This document shows, piece by piece, positions 10,745-20,994 of a stretch of 64,000 nt of DNA (its first letter is position 1; each line of letters opens with the position of its first letter). The translations under genes were made by a program, and so were the position numbers. Under the pieces are notes generated by a model. The model ran no database searches, was not told the DNA's origin, and saw nothing but the letters and a program-made list of their open reading frames with translations. The DNA lies in the NCBI GenBank assembly GCA_048013815.1, contig CM106585.1:4216001-4280000 (forward strand), given 5' to 3'. Source of the stretch: Setoptus koraiensis (Eukaryota; Arthropoda).

Positions 10745-13700
10745 CTATTGATATAAACGAGCTAGGAAACGTACTCCAGTTACTATTTGCTTTACACTTT
10801 TTGCGCTTGACATTGTCTTTTTGAAATCTTCGAATTGCTCATTGGTTACTGAGACTATGCCTTGGATATTTGTTGATGGAAGCGTGGACACAGTGGCCTC
10901 GATCCAAGATATAAAGAGATTTCTATCGTATTGCAATAATAAATACAAAATATCAGCTTCATCGGTAATAAAATGAGTTGGTAAATCGAACAGGCATGCC
11001 TTTATCACAGCATCAACTAGTCGAGCTCCCAAATGTGATGTAATGGCATCACGAATCTGAGCCAAACTTTTATCTGGGAGCCCCAGCTCGATGAAATGGA
11101 CCAAAAATTTTACCAGAGTTTGATTAGCATCTCGGTGATCTAGTCTGATAGATGATATGCTCAACTCGATGATTGATTGGATTGCTTGACAAGCTACAAA
11201 TTCTTCAGGGCACTTCTCAATAAATCTGTTGAAGAGTCGCATCATGTCATCAATAGTCTCTGGGTAATTTTTCATTGATAATAGACTCTGGGCGGAGGTG
11301 CCTTCCATCTTGAGGAGGGTAAATGTGAGCGCACAAAACGCGTCTAGCATCTTGAATAACACTGTCTTCATTTCGGGCGATTTATTTACAAACTCATCCA
11401 CTAATATCGAAGCCACATAAAGGGGGCTAGAATTCTGTGGGTAACTTCGATAGAGATCAACCATAGTTTCTGCAATCCTTGGTGCCATCCACACTGGCTT
11501 GACGGATCGTAATAAATATCTTATTGTTCTACATGATCTTTCGATCGCATAACCATTCGCGGAGGCATACTTCTGCAATGTTTTTAAAAGTGTTGGCCAT
11601 AGTTCAGTTTCAATCAAGCTGATCAAATTTGGATACAGATTAGTAATATCATGGTGAGGGAGGTCCAATTCTCTAAACAAATTGGCTAACCTATCGAGAT
11701 ACTTGGATGGAAGTTCTTCATCGTATTTCATGTTATCAGAGGGCTGAAGATTAAGCGTATTTAGCAGTGCAGCCAGATTAGGTCTGATGATTTGACATAG
11801 AAACTGATCTCTGACGCTAGAATCAACAATTGATTGAGATATAGCTGCACAACACCTCAAGGATTCTCTAGCGGCTTCTTCATCTCCAAGATGGTCCAAA
11901 TTAGCGCAAAGATCTGTTAAAATGGCCACTAAACCGGGGCTATTTGTCAGATGTCTCGAAGCATTCGCATGGATAATTTTAGCTAATGATGAGGCTGACT
12001 CCCGGGCAAGCTGAGTTCTGTAAGCTGGATTACTTATTGCCGATAGCAAATATTTGATTGAAAGTTCTAGGAATGTAGGGTGTCGCTGAAAGTATTCATG
12101 TAGCTGACCGAGTATCTTTGACGTCGTGCTTATAATCTGTGGATGTACTTCACCAGAGGCAGATCCTATTTTGAGGACTAATTCACGTTTATTCTCAAGG
12201 AGTTCCATTATGTTTGGTGTAAACGTCTGAGAAGATAGAATGATGATCAGAAGTTCCCTTCTAATTGAAGTTTCCTCGTCCTTCAGTCCATCTATTATGC
12301 ATGACACCAAAAATAATATTGCCTCAATCTTTTCCCATGATGTTTTGAGGTCAGGGTTTAGTAAAGCCATGATATTGTTTTTCGCTATAAAGTCTGATAC
12401 GTTAGTCAGAAATAGCGCATGCTTGATTAAATTCATAGTTTTACATCTAAAACTGTCCAGATCTAATTCTGTTGTTATGACCGTATCTGAATCTGGATCG
12501 CATTGGCACAACTTGATGAGAGCCATTATTAATTTATTGATCGCATCTTCAAATTGTGGATTCTTGGAACTGTTACTACTACTCTGTATTTCTTCAACAA
12601 ATCTCCACCAGAATCCGAAAGTTACCTCCACTACTTCAAAATCGTAATGTTCTAGGCATTTCAACAATAACTCCACGAGTTTGAAGTTTTTGTGCATCAA
12701 TATATCATCAGTGGAAACTAGAGATGGACATGCTGTTTCGGCAACATCTGTAAATACTTTGGTATAATTACTTGATTTGGCGCTCTCCTCGTTAGCAACA
12801 GATCGGAGGTAAGCTTCCTCAAGGGTGAAAACTTGATCGACTAAGTAATCCATGAGGTGCTTCTGATGTTTTGATGTCTCCTCACATAATTGAGATAAGG
12901 TGACCACAACTTCAACTGCGAAGTCATGCAGATTATCTGTACAGTTGACGTCTCTTAGGTCTGTGAATGCCGCATCTACCAATGGTATGCATTTATCTAG
13001 ATCATCGGCTCTCATAATTTTCGTCCAGGAAGGGTAACACTGATATATTTTACCAACAAGCTTATCAATAAGACTGAGGTTTTTCAATATGTTCTTTTTA
13101 ACGTCTGCATCACATATTGAAGGGTCAAGTGCAAGGCTGTTAGTGATCTCTCGTTTCAGATCCTTAGATTCTCTTATAGTGCTCAGCCACCAATCTATAA
13201 CTTGACTGCACTTTGTTGTAAGGTAATCTTCAAACTCTTCTCTCCTATTAGCGCCGATCCTAACACCGCCACTACAAAAATGGTCAAGTGGTATTGTAAT
13301 TTGTTCTAAAATATCAGCAAATATATATCTATTTGTTAATGCCCTATTCAGTGTAGCTTGATCCTGTCGAGAATCAGCAAGATTGTAATTTAAATTTAAT
13401 TTCTGAGCTATGTCTTCTATAGGATTAATCCACTGACTCAATAGAATGGTTAATTTAACTGTGGCCTCAGCTAATTGTCCTTGTACTGGTGTATCTTGTA
13501 TCCTTTGTATATGATTTAATATTGAGTCCTTGAGTGAACTGTAACAATCTAAGGGTAATTCATTGAATTGACGATCAATTTTATGTTTCAACATATTTGC
13601 TGCGACATAACAACATTCGGGACTTTGATTAGCTATGAGTAATTCATCACAGATTTTCCAAGCGAAAATAGAGTTTCTCAGGCTCTCAAGCCATTTGGTA

Positions 13701-13831
13701 GCTGGATTTTTGTCTATACTAGGATCACCTGATAGTACAGTATTGATGGCCGTTACAACTGTTTTCATATCAGGCAATTGCGTCAATGGGGGCTCACTGA
13801 TACCCATACTTCCAGTGTCTCCGTGGATCAT
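10745..13831 (-). CDS. TNPO3: Transportin-3 (importin for SR splicing factors)
   Basis: A 1028-residue importin-beta superfamily karyopherin that carries Arg/Ser-phosphorylated SR proteins into the nucleus. The match to TNPO3 spans the length: N-terminal helices with SLRNSIFAWKICDELL (about 50-65) and SLKDSILNHIQRIQD (about 99-113), the family motif RIGANRRE near 190, LDHRDAN near 898-904, and a C-terminus closing with VSVTNEQFEDFKK and ARLYQ. It is somewhat longer than the human protein (about 923), with extra residues mainly before and around HEAT repeats 5-7. The track-style first codon is GTG; the ATG one codon later (13831) is the start. It is one exon with no intron. It is divergent from SNU13 and convergent with mRpS24. 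A rearranged inverted copy of its central and C-terminal parts lies at 7.3-8.6 kb. Confidence 0.96.
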   Translation of the reverse strand: MIHGDTGSMGISEPPLTQLPDMKTVVTAINTVLSGDPSIDKNPATKWLESLRNSIFAWKICDELLIANQSPECCYVAANMLKHKIDRQFNELPLDCYSSLKDSILNHIQRIQDTPVQGQLAEATVKLTILLSQWINPIEDIAQKLNLNYNLADSRQDQATLNRALTNRYIFADILEQITIPLDHFCSGGVRIGANRREEFEDYLTTKCSQVIDWWLSTIRESKDLKREITNSLALDPSICDADVKKNILKNLSLIDKLVGKIYQCYPSWTKIMRADDLDKCIPLVDAAFTDLRDVNCTDNLHDFAVEVVVTLSQLCEETSKHQKHLMDYLVDQVFTLEEAYLRSVANEESAKSSNYTKVFTDVAETACPSLVSTDDILMHKNFKLVELLLKCLEHYDFEVVEVTFGFWWRFVEEIQSSSNSSKNPQFEDAINKLIMALIKLCQCDPDSDTVITTELDLDSFRCKTMNLIKHALFLTNVSDFIAKNNIMALLNPDLKTSWEKIEAILFLVSCIIDGLKDEETSIRRELLIIILSSQTFTPNIMELLENKRELVLKIGSASGEVHPQIISTTSKILGQLHEYFQRHPTFLELSIKYLLSAISNPAYRTQLARESASSLAKIIHANASRHLTNSPGLVAILTDLCANLDHLGDEEAARESLRCCAAISQSIVDSSVRDQFLCQIIRPNLAALLNTLNLQPSDNMKYDEELPSKYLDRLANLFRELDLPHHDITNLYPNLISLIETELWPTLLKTLQKYASANGYAIERSCRTIRYLLRSVKPVWMAPRIAETMVDLYRSYPQNSSPLYVASILVDEFVNKSPEMKTVLFKMLDAFCALTFTLLKMEGTSAQSLLSMKNYPETIDDMMRLFNRFIEKCPEEFVACQAIQSIIELSISSIRLDHRDANQTLVKFLVHFIELGLPDKSLAQIRDAITSHLGARLVDAVIKACLFDLPTHFITDEADILYLLLQYDRNLFISWIEATVSTLPSTNIQGIVSVTNEQFEDFKKTMSSAKSVKQIVTGVRFLARLYQ

Positions 13832-14949
13832 CACTGATTGAAAATGTTAATGTAAAGAAAATATGCAATCTATATGAAATATTATATTATTATAATTAAT
13901 TTAGAGGACGTCTATGATTGGTGCAAATAGAGTGTTGTCTTGGTCACATATGAAGCGATATTGATTGTACGAGATGCAGTGTGAAATGAAGATGATACGA
14001 TAGGAATTGTTGAATTGCCCTTTTTGATTTTGCATCTGTTGCAAAATGTCTGCGCGCAAATGTGAGCGAACACACATTCAGTTGTGCATATTGCTAGAAT
14101 GTGCCCAAAATTCAAGAATGCACCTTCGAATTTGTGGCAGCCTCATAGGGCTTTTCTGCGTTGCACAAGGGTGGAACTTTGGAGCAGCGTGATCCGATGC
14201 GCGTTAATTCAGGCATTTTCCCAACTCTAGATAGAATTGAGCAAAGAGCGAATGCGAACATACTGCCCATATTGGTGAATTTCCTCGCACAAAAGCCCAA
14301 AATGAGCACCATTCGTTTTAGTTGGCTGGCCATCGATGCGGCACATGAATTTTTTTTCCTGGTCGGCAGCAAAACTCACGTGTTTCTGCAAACGCATTAC
14401 ACCAATACTGGGTGTAATATCACTTGTTAGAGAATTTTTGTGCACTCGCACATTGGTCTTTCTCTGAGTGTTCACTCTGCACAACTACAGCACATTACAA
14501 CTAAATTGAACATTCATTTAGCGCCGCAAAGTTCGCGCAGGGGGTAATAATCCTTGAATTATCACTGACTTCTATGCGTTTGTATCCCCCTTCACATGTG
14601 GATATTATCCCACTATTCATGGTATAAATAGTGCATTTTTTAAATTCTCGCGCGATGTGTATGAAGGTTTCCATCCCGGTGCCTTCCACACTGCATTTTG
14701 AGCACACACGCACAACCCGAAAAGCAGATCGCACAAGACCGTCCGGAATACGCACACCCGCGATTCTCAGCTTTGTGTGTACAAAGTCTCGCACAGAAAG
14801 TCTCTGAGAAGTGAGTTTACACCCGGTACAAGGCTAGCCACCACATTGCGTGCTCTTATCGGAATCCGAAACATTCATTCTACAAATATACTGTTGCTCT
14901 TATTATTATCGACATTCTAACATTATCTATCTAAAATTGGACATTCATA
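13832..14949. other. Divergent intergenic region between transportin-3 and SNU13
   Basis: A 1.1 kb stretch with only short overlapping frames that resemble nothing I know. Words such as GCGCAAA, GCGAACA and CGCACA recur at short intervals, as in a decayed element or a motif-dense promoter. An 8-bp inverted repeat (ATTACACC 14396-14403, GGTGTAAT 14411-14418, spacer 7) is present. Both neighbouring promoters must lie here. Confidence 0.45.
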
Positions 14950-15330
14950 ATGAGCGGGGTTCACCCTAAAGCCTACCCGTTGGCCGATGCCAACATGACG
15001 ACCAAGATATTGAATCTAATTCAACAAGCCAACAATTACAAACAAGTTAGGCGAGGAGCCAATGAGGCCACGAAAACTCTAAATAGGAACCTCTCAGAGT
15101 TGATCGTCATGTCAGCAGATGCTGAACCAATTGAAATACTTTTGCATCTGCCATTGTTATGCGAAGACAAAAATGTTCCTTACGTATTCGTGGAATCAAA
15201 ACAGGCACTGGGAAGGGCTTGTGGGGTTCAACGTTCCGTTGTGGCTTGCTCTATTCTCCAGAGCGAGGGCTCGCAGTTGAAACCTCAAATTCAAAGCCTT
15301 CATCATGAAATAGAAAAGTTGCTTATTTGA
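14950..15330 (+). CDS. SNU13: SNU13 / NHP2L1 (15.5K) RNA-binding protein
   Basis: A 126-residue L7Ae-family protein that binds kink-turn RNA in U4 snRNA and in box C/D snoRNAs, nucleating U4/U6.U5 tri-snRNP and snoRNP assembly. The sequence is collinear with metazoan SNU13 (128 residues): [13 protein letters not shown] near the start, the RNA-binding segment [13 protein letters not shown] (about 35-47), the acidic-loop [32 protein letters not shown] and a C-terminal [12 protein letters not shown] helix. No residue expected to contact the kink-turn appears to be missing. Single exon. The AATAAA at 15330 overlaps the stop codon, implying a very short 3' UTR unless later signals (15366, 15540) are used. 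Confidence 0.97.
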   Translation: MSGVHPKAYPLADANMTTKILNLIQQANNYKQVRRGANEATKTLNRNLSELIVMSADAEPIEILLHLPLLCEDKNVPYVFVESKQALGRACGVQRSVVACSILQSEGSQLKPQIQSLHHEIEKLLI

Positions 15331-15335
15331 ATAAA
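15330..15335 (+). terminator. AATAAA overlapping the SNU13 stop codon
   Basis: The last base of the TGA stop is the first base of AATAAA. A further AATAAA lies near 15539. Confidence 0.5.
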
Positions 15336-15766
15336 TATACTGAAAACTTATCTACATATCCATTAATAAATGACTATGATTAACTAATTAACAATCCCCC
15401 GACCGACAATTGATGATACAAGTATAGAAAAAAAAATCACAAATCCATTCAATTCTCGCGCCATAGCAATCACAGTCTCGAGAATCGCCTTTATTTGTTT
15501 TTTTTTGTGTTTACATTAATAGTGCACGTGTTGAAAAAAAATAAATTCAAGTTATTTTTATTCCATTATCAATCATGCATATTTCAAAAATCTTCTATTA
15601 TGACATTATAAGGGGAACTGTATTGTTGTAAATATGTTCCTAACCAATTGAATGTATGACACTTCGACATAAACATACCGTTAAGATCTACTTCCATGAA
15701 AGGAACTGATAAATATTGTACAAATAATTATTTCAGGTTACTAAGAAGACACCATCCTAATCCAAA
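15331..15766. other. SNU13-PI3K spacer with possible 5' UTR splice acceptor
   Basis: AT-rich spacer of about 435 bp between two genes on the same strand. A pyrimidine-bearing acceptor-like TATTTCAG ends at 15736, 30 bp before the PI3K start codon, compatible with an intron in the PI3K 5' UTR. No donor could be assigned. Confidence 0.35.
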
Positions 15767-18700
15767 ATGTCATCTTCCGGTGAAGTTTACGGGATGCACC
15801 TTATGCCTGACTGTTTCAATACTGACGTCTTGCTGCCAAATGGGCTCATTCTTACGGTGCCATGCAAACGAGAGGACACCCTGGAGCACGTAAAAAAACA
15901 ATTATGGAAGATGATTGACGAATCATTTGCTAGATATTTTGGTTTCGGCGACCAATCATCCTTTATTTTTGTTGCTGTAACATTGGATGCTAAGCTCGAA
16001 GAATTCTATGAGGAATCTAGAAGATTGTGCGATCTTAGGTTGTTTGACCTAACATTGAAACTGGTTGAACCTGCTGGTAACAAAGAAGAGAAACGACTCA
16101 GTAGCATGATTGACTTAGCTATCGGCAAAAAAATCAATGATCTTTATTTGGAGTTACCAAGAGAAATAAAGGAAGAGGTTCACGACTTTAGACAACGGCA
16201 CTCCGATCGCAGGGACTCATTTACACAGCAAATCGACCAAGGAGTTTTTTACTCTTCATACAGCAACATGGTTGACATAGAATATAAAATTAAGATCATA
16301 TCGGCCACCTATGTCAATGTGAAACAAGTGGACGCCTTATTTGTAAAAGTTTCAGTGTACCATGGGACAGAGTGTATATGTCAGCGCGAATCTAATCATG
16401 TTGAACCAACGAATCCAAAATGGGATCAATGGATAACATTTGATTTTCGCTGTACTGACCTTCCAAGAAGTGCGAAATTGTGCCTTTCAATATGTGTTGT
16501 CAGTCGTAAACGAAGAAATGAGAAAGTGGCCATAGCCTGGGGAAATACAACCCTCTTCGACTATAGAGGTTTCTTAAAATCTGGTCGATGTCAATTAAGT
16601 CTTTGGCCTACCCCAAAAGATAGTGAGGAACTACTGTTTCCCCTCGGAACTTTAGGAAGCAATCCAAGCCATGATTCACCCTGCCTACTTTTTGAATTTT
16701 TAAGCTTTGATCGAAATGTGGTTTTTGCACCAGAGCGAGACATATACTTTTATGCTGCGCATTCACTTAAGCAGGAAAATCTCGCAAACTACTCCGATAT
16801 AGTCATGCCGCCTCACCTAAGTGTGGCCCCACACACTGTTGATGCTAGCAATGCGTGTAACAATTACTCTAGTATTCAACATGTAATACGTGAAAGAACA
16901 CCCAGTAATAGTTGTGCAGACACTAGAGCCTTTATTGAAAGAAGGCTTTCCGCTTCGTCAAGTAGAAGAGATTCGGTGAGCACGACCTATGTTGAACCTT
17001 CATTGCCCCATCCACGATCGCGGCCATCGTCGACCTCAGCTGAGAAATACTCCGCAACCTCATCGAGAACGTCATCCACATCATCCATGTTGAATAGAAT
17101 GGACAGCAAGGTGGACACATATTTGCGTAGGGGCTCCAACAGCGCTGCATTCTATACTAATACAGTTAATCAATCCTCGCCTATGATGCCAGTATCTCCA
17201 CCGATTGTTAATCAACAAACAAATGCTTCGCCATCACCATCCCACAATCAACTACCTGCAAGACAGCTAGACAGTGCAGATAGTTCTAATAATCCATGTC
17301 AAAACTTGAGTGATTCTGACGACACATCAATCGTTGATGAACTTATCTCTGGACCACCTTACATGACTCTGGAGCCTAAGCAACGTGATATCTTGTGGAG
17401 TATGCGTTTCTATTGTAAGAAACAGCCAACTTCATTGCCTAAACTGTTGGACTCAATTGATTGGAAAAGACGTGATCAGCTGAGTCAGTTATACGTCCTT
17501 CTAGACGAATGGCAGCCCGTCTCCTCAGAGACAGCTCTGAGGTTACTCGATGTCAAATATGAAGATATAGAAGTGAGGAAGCACGCCGTCAAATGGTTGG
17601 ATGCTGACCTCGACGAGGATCAACTTTCTTGTTATCTTCTGCAACTAGTTCAAGTTCTTAAAACAGAGCCACATCTTGACAATTCTTTATCTGACTTTTT
17701 AATCAATCGTGCGCTATTAAATCCTGCCATTGGTAATCTATTATTTTGGTATTTGAAATCAGAATGCGACGAGATGAATGACTTTTACAACACAATCCGA
17801 TTCCGTTATCTACTAGAGAGATATCTTCGTGGTTTGAGCGAACGTAGCCTGACTGTTTTGGTACGCCAAGTTCAAGGATTAGATAAGATAATGAATTTAG
17901 CCGAGCATCTAAAAGAGAGGAATAAAGATAAAGAAGCTGAACGTATAAAGTTTTTACAGACTCAAATACAAAGGGTGGATTTCGCTGACATGTTGCAAAA
18001 CATGCCTGATCCAACTAATCACAATCGTTTACTAGGCGAACTAGTTTATGAAGAATGTCGCATTATGGACTCAGCCAAACGACCGTTGTGGCTAGTTTGG
18101 ACCTTGCCTATTGTAGCGGATGGGAGCTATCCATTGAATCCTATGTCTGAAGATGATCTGATCAAATACAGAGCAAGTATAGGCAGAAGAAGTCATAGTC
18201 ATAGCTCTAGTAAAGAATATCCAATGATAAAGGATTTTAAGAATGCATCAAAAAGCATCCAGGAAGAGGATAAAGAGGTCAGTTCCACTTCGACAGATAC
18301 TAATATAAGTGGTGCAGTCAATCTTAATGACAATGATTCGTCACAGTTTTCAAGTTGTTCCTCTGAGATGAAGCTGACATCTGTTGGCTCACCTACAGAA
18401 GATAAAGAAAGTACTCAACGAAACAATACTTCATCACCATCTACTCCGGCGGCTCGTCCTTTGATAGCCACGAGTGCAATTATTTTCAAGAGTGGCGATG
18501 ATCTACGGCAAGACATGCTAACCTTACAAATTATCAGAATTGTAGACTCAATATGGCGCCAAGAGGGCTTAGATATGTGCATGTTGGTTTACACCTGTCT
18601 ATCAACAGGAAAGAATGTTGGTATTATCGAAGTTGTAAATAGAGCAGAGACAATTATGAGTATACAACGCTCTGGTGGAAGGATGGCAGCCATTCAGATA

Positions 18701-19276
18701 GATTCAACACAGCTACACCGTTGGATAAAAGAAAGAAATCAAGGTCATTATGCGGACGCCATTAGACGTTTCACGCACTCATGTGCAGGCTTTAGTGTAC
18801 TAACTTTTGTTTTAGGTATAGCCGACAGAAACCCAGACAATATTATGGTCAGCGAAGATGGACGAATATTCCATATTGATTTTGGGCATTTTTTGGGTCA
18901 TTACAAGAAGAAGTTTGGTATAAATCGTGAGAGGGTACCATTTGTTCTTACTGACGACTTTTTGCATGTCATAGCCCACGGAGAAGATTTCAGGAAGAGC
19001 GATGATTTTTTTAAGTTTCGTCAACTTTGTGGAGACGCTTATGTGACACTGCGAAAACATTCAAATCTACTTATAACTCTTTTCACTATGATGTTGAGAA
19101 CAGGTATACCTGAGCTGCGTACCTTGAATGACATATCCTATTTGAAGACCACTTTACAGGTAGGATTTTCGGAGCAAAAGGCTAGAGAATTTTTCCAGAC
19201 TCAGTTCTTTGAGGCCTACTGTGGTGCTTGGGCTACTAAAGTTGATTGGTTCTTTCATCACATGAAACGACATTGA
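15767..19276 (+). CDS. Class I PI3-kinase p110 catalytic subunit, atypical
   Basis: A 1169-residue class I phosphoinositide 3-kinase. The N-terminal adaptor-binding domain (about 8-120) begins like vertebrate p110alpha (SSGEVYGMHLMP) and keeps LLPNGLI and RRLCDLRLF, so a p85/p60-type regulatory subunit is expected. The C2 domain (about 171-325) follows after only some 45 residues, so the roughly 100-residue Ras-binding domain normally between them is missing. A Ser/Thr/Pro-rich linker (330-530) precedes the helical domain (535-715) and kinase domain (760-1165). The N-lobe keeps SAKRPLW and IIFKSGDDLRQDML, but they are separated by a low-complexity insert of about 115 residues. The catalytic loop reads DRNPDN (1020-1025) where class I enzymes have DRHxxN. 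The magnesium-binding DFG (1038-1040) and activation loop KKKFGINRERVPFVLT are intact. Single exon. Activity is uncertain because of the His to Asn change. Confidence 0.93.
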   Translation: MSSSGEVYGMHLMPDCFNTDVLLPNGLILTVPCKREDTLEHVKKQLWKMIDESFARYFGFGDQSSFIFVAVTLDAKLEEFYEESRRLCDLRLFDLTLKLVEPAGNKEEKRLSSMIDLAIGKKINDLYLELPREIKEEVHDFRQRHSDRRDSFTQQIDQGVFYSSYSNMVDIEYKIKIISATYVNVKQVDALFVKVSVYHGTECICQRESNHVEPTNPKWDQWITFDFRCTDLPRSAKLCLSICVVSRKRRNEKVAIAWGNTTLFDYRGFLKSGRCQLSLWPTPKDSEELLFPLGTLGSNPSHDSPCLLFEFLSFDRNVVFAPERDIYFYAAHSLKQENLANYSDIVMPPHLSVAPHTVDASNACNNYSSIQHVIRERTPSNSCADTRAFIERRLSASSSRRDSVSTTYVEPSLPHPRSRPSSTSAEKYSATSSRTSSTSSMLNRMDSKVDTYLRRGSNSAAFYTNTVNQSSPMMPVSPPIVNQQTNASPSPSHNQLPARQLDSADSSNNPCQNLSDSDDTSIVDELISGPPYMTLEPKQRDILWSMRFYCKKQPTSLPKLLDSIDWKRRDQLSQLYVLLDEWQPVSSETALRLLDVKYEDIEVRKHAVKWLDADLDEDQLSCYLLQLVQVLKTEPHLDNSLSDFLINRALLNPAIGNLLFWYLKSECDEMNDFYNTIRFRYLLERYLRGLSERSLTVLVRQVQGLDKIMNLAEHLKERNKDKEAERIKFLQTQIQRVDFADMLQNMPDPTNHNRLLGELVYEECRIMDSAKRPLWLVWTLPIVADGSYPLNPMSEDDLIKYRASIGRRSHSHSSSKEYPMIKDFKNASKSIQEEDKEVSSTSTDTNISGAVNLNDNDSSQFSSCSSEMKLTSVGSPTEDKESTQRNNTSSPSTPAARPLIATSAIIFKSGDDLRQDMLTLQIIRIVDSIWRQEGLDMCMLVYTCLSTGKNVGIIEVVNRAETIMSIQRSGGRMAAIQIDSTQLHRWIKERNQGHYADAIRRFTHSCAGFSVLTFVLGIADRNPDNIMVSEDGRIFHIDFGHFLGHYKKKFGINRERVPFVLTDDFLHVIAHGEDFRKSDDFFKFRQLCGDAYVTLRKHSNLLITLFTMMLRTGIPELRTLNDISYLKTTLQVGFSEQKAREFFQTQFFEAYCGAWATKVDWFFHHMKRH

Positions 19277-19443
19277 TTAATTAACGTTACAACCCATTTG
19301 TTACTGTTAGTGGTCGCAATCAACGATACATCATTTAAATTAAGACCAATTTAATCTAAATATAGGCAAAAAAAGAAAAGATTATATTCCATTTCATTGA
19401 AGATAGGTTGTCTCAACTAAATCTAGTTAACTTTAAATTGTGA

Positions 19444-19449
19444 AATAAA
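19444..19449 (+). terminator. AATAAA poly(A) signal of PI3K
   Basis: Exact AATAAA about 170 bp after the stop codon, in the 296-bp convergent gap to GIPC. Confidence 0.55.
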
Positions 19450-19572
19450 AAAGTCCACATCTTTTAAGTAGTTTTTCTGCTTTTACTCAATTCATACAAT
19501 TGATAAATTGATCATTGATGGGATCTATTTAATATCTATTAACAATAGCAGGGAAACATAAATTATACAATC

Positions 19573-20994
19573 TTATATAAGTTCACTCGAGGAATTTTCA
19601 TTCTTAATATCCTCGTTGCGCTTGTATTCTGTTACGATATCCCAAAGATCGATAATGAAATCTTTGCCAAAATCGAATATTTTTAGATCTGACTTTTTGA
19701 TTGAATCTATGAAGTCTTTTACGTTCTCGTTTCTCTTATCTTCCAACAATCGATAGATCTGTAATGCCAGTTCTGTATCTTTGATCCCCAAGAATGACTC
19801 CAGCTGAGATTCGATTCTATCAATAATAATTTTGTAGTGGTTTTCGAGTAAATAATGATGATCAGACTGACTAACGAGACCTTTGTGATTATTTGTAGAA
19901 AAATTACTTCGATTTGTTGATAGTAGTCTGTCTATAGGAAGTGACGATTTGGCTAAATCCTCGAACGATGACGATGAAGTTGTCGCAGATAGTATAGAAG
20001 ATGGCGTGGGTGTAGATGATGTGGAAGAAGAATTAATATTGATTGCTTGATTGATGTCGTGCAAAACATTTCTATTTTGGTTGTGGTTATTGTTGCTTGA
20101 ACTCATTATCTTGTAAACTGCATGTATGAATAGAGGGTGGGGTTTAAAAATTGTTTCAATCGTAATTGATCCAAGGCACAAAAAGAATGGATAAATCGAA
20201 GAAAAGATTAGTAACCTACAAGGAAGGTAGTAGTTATTGAAAAGATCAATAAAATGTTTGTGCTACTAACATGAAACTATATCATAGGCTGGTATTAATG
20301 GTTCAATGAGCTTGATAATGAGTACAGAATCTATTGCAATATCCTTGAGTGCCATTGCTACCTCGTGGTGCCTTAAGCCTACCATTGATCTGTTATTTAT
20401 CATTTCTATATGATCGCCAGGCTATAATTAGAAGGAATCAATTATAGGGAGCAAGTAGACTTAATATCAAACTTCTTCATGCATATCGCGGAGTCGTTCG
20501 GCTCGGATAGAAAATTATCAAATTATCTACAACTGACCTTGATTAGTTGTTCTATTGAACTGCCTGGTTTTATTTTCTTTACAAAGGCTCTTCCGTCGCC
20601 ATTATCAGTTATGGTCAATCCAAGAAATTCTTTGTCTTTTACTATCTCCAATTCTCTTCTCTCGCCGCATACATGGGCGATAATGAGGTCGCTCAGAGAT
20701 AGATGATTTCCAAGTATGTTGTCCATGTCAGAGAAATCATGACTATTCAAAGTACAAAACAAAATCTACACAATGCGAATAGACACGAAGTTGCAATGAG
20801 CATAAGTGCTTCTGTTCGTGATCAAACTGTGATTTAAGCAGAATTTTCAATTTGAATCTTGGAATTTTATCACTTACGTCGGATGAGGATATAGAGAAAG
20901 CTTGGCCTATCTTGATGTACAGTTCTCTGATGGAATTAAACGCAGAAATTTTTTCTATTCTATTAGAATGTGCAAGTTTGCAATCGAATTCCAT
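19573..20994 (-). CDS. GIPC: GIPC PDZ-domain trafficking adaptor (four exons)
   Basis: GIPC proteins link cargo receptors (through PDZ) to myosin VI (through the GH2 domain) on endosomes. The gene is split: exons 20994-20878, 20765-20538, 20421-20271 and 20117-19573, joined in frame to 346 residues (human GIPC1 is 333). Splice sites are good: GAC|GTAAGT, AAG|GTCAGT and T|GTTAGT donors, with acceptors TGTGTAG, AATTATAG and CATGCAG; phases 0, 0, 1. Introns are 112, 116 and 153 bp. Exon 1 gives the GH1 strand (CKLAHS..ELYIKIGQAF), exon 2 FCTLNSHDF..MDNILG and the PDZ carboxylate loop LGLTITDNGDG, exon 3 GDHIEMINNRSMVGLRHHEVA, and exon 4 a Ser/Asn-rich linker then GH2 (LESFLGIKDTELALQIYRLL). ATG 20994 lies within the conserved block, so an additional upstream exon (acceptor-like CACAG just before it) is possible. 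Confidence 0.9.

Noticed and set aside
14112-14794. Several minus-strand frames of 85-97 codons, Cys-rich in part
   Set aside because: The frames overlap each other and a plus-strand frame, with no recognisable motif; treated as promoter or decayed sequence between transportin-3 and SNU13.
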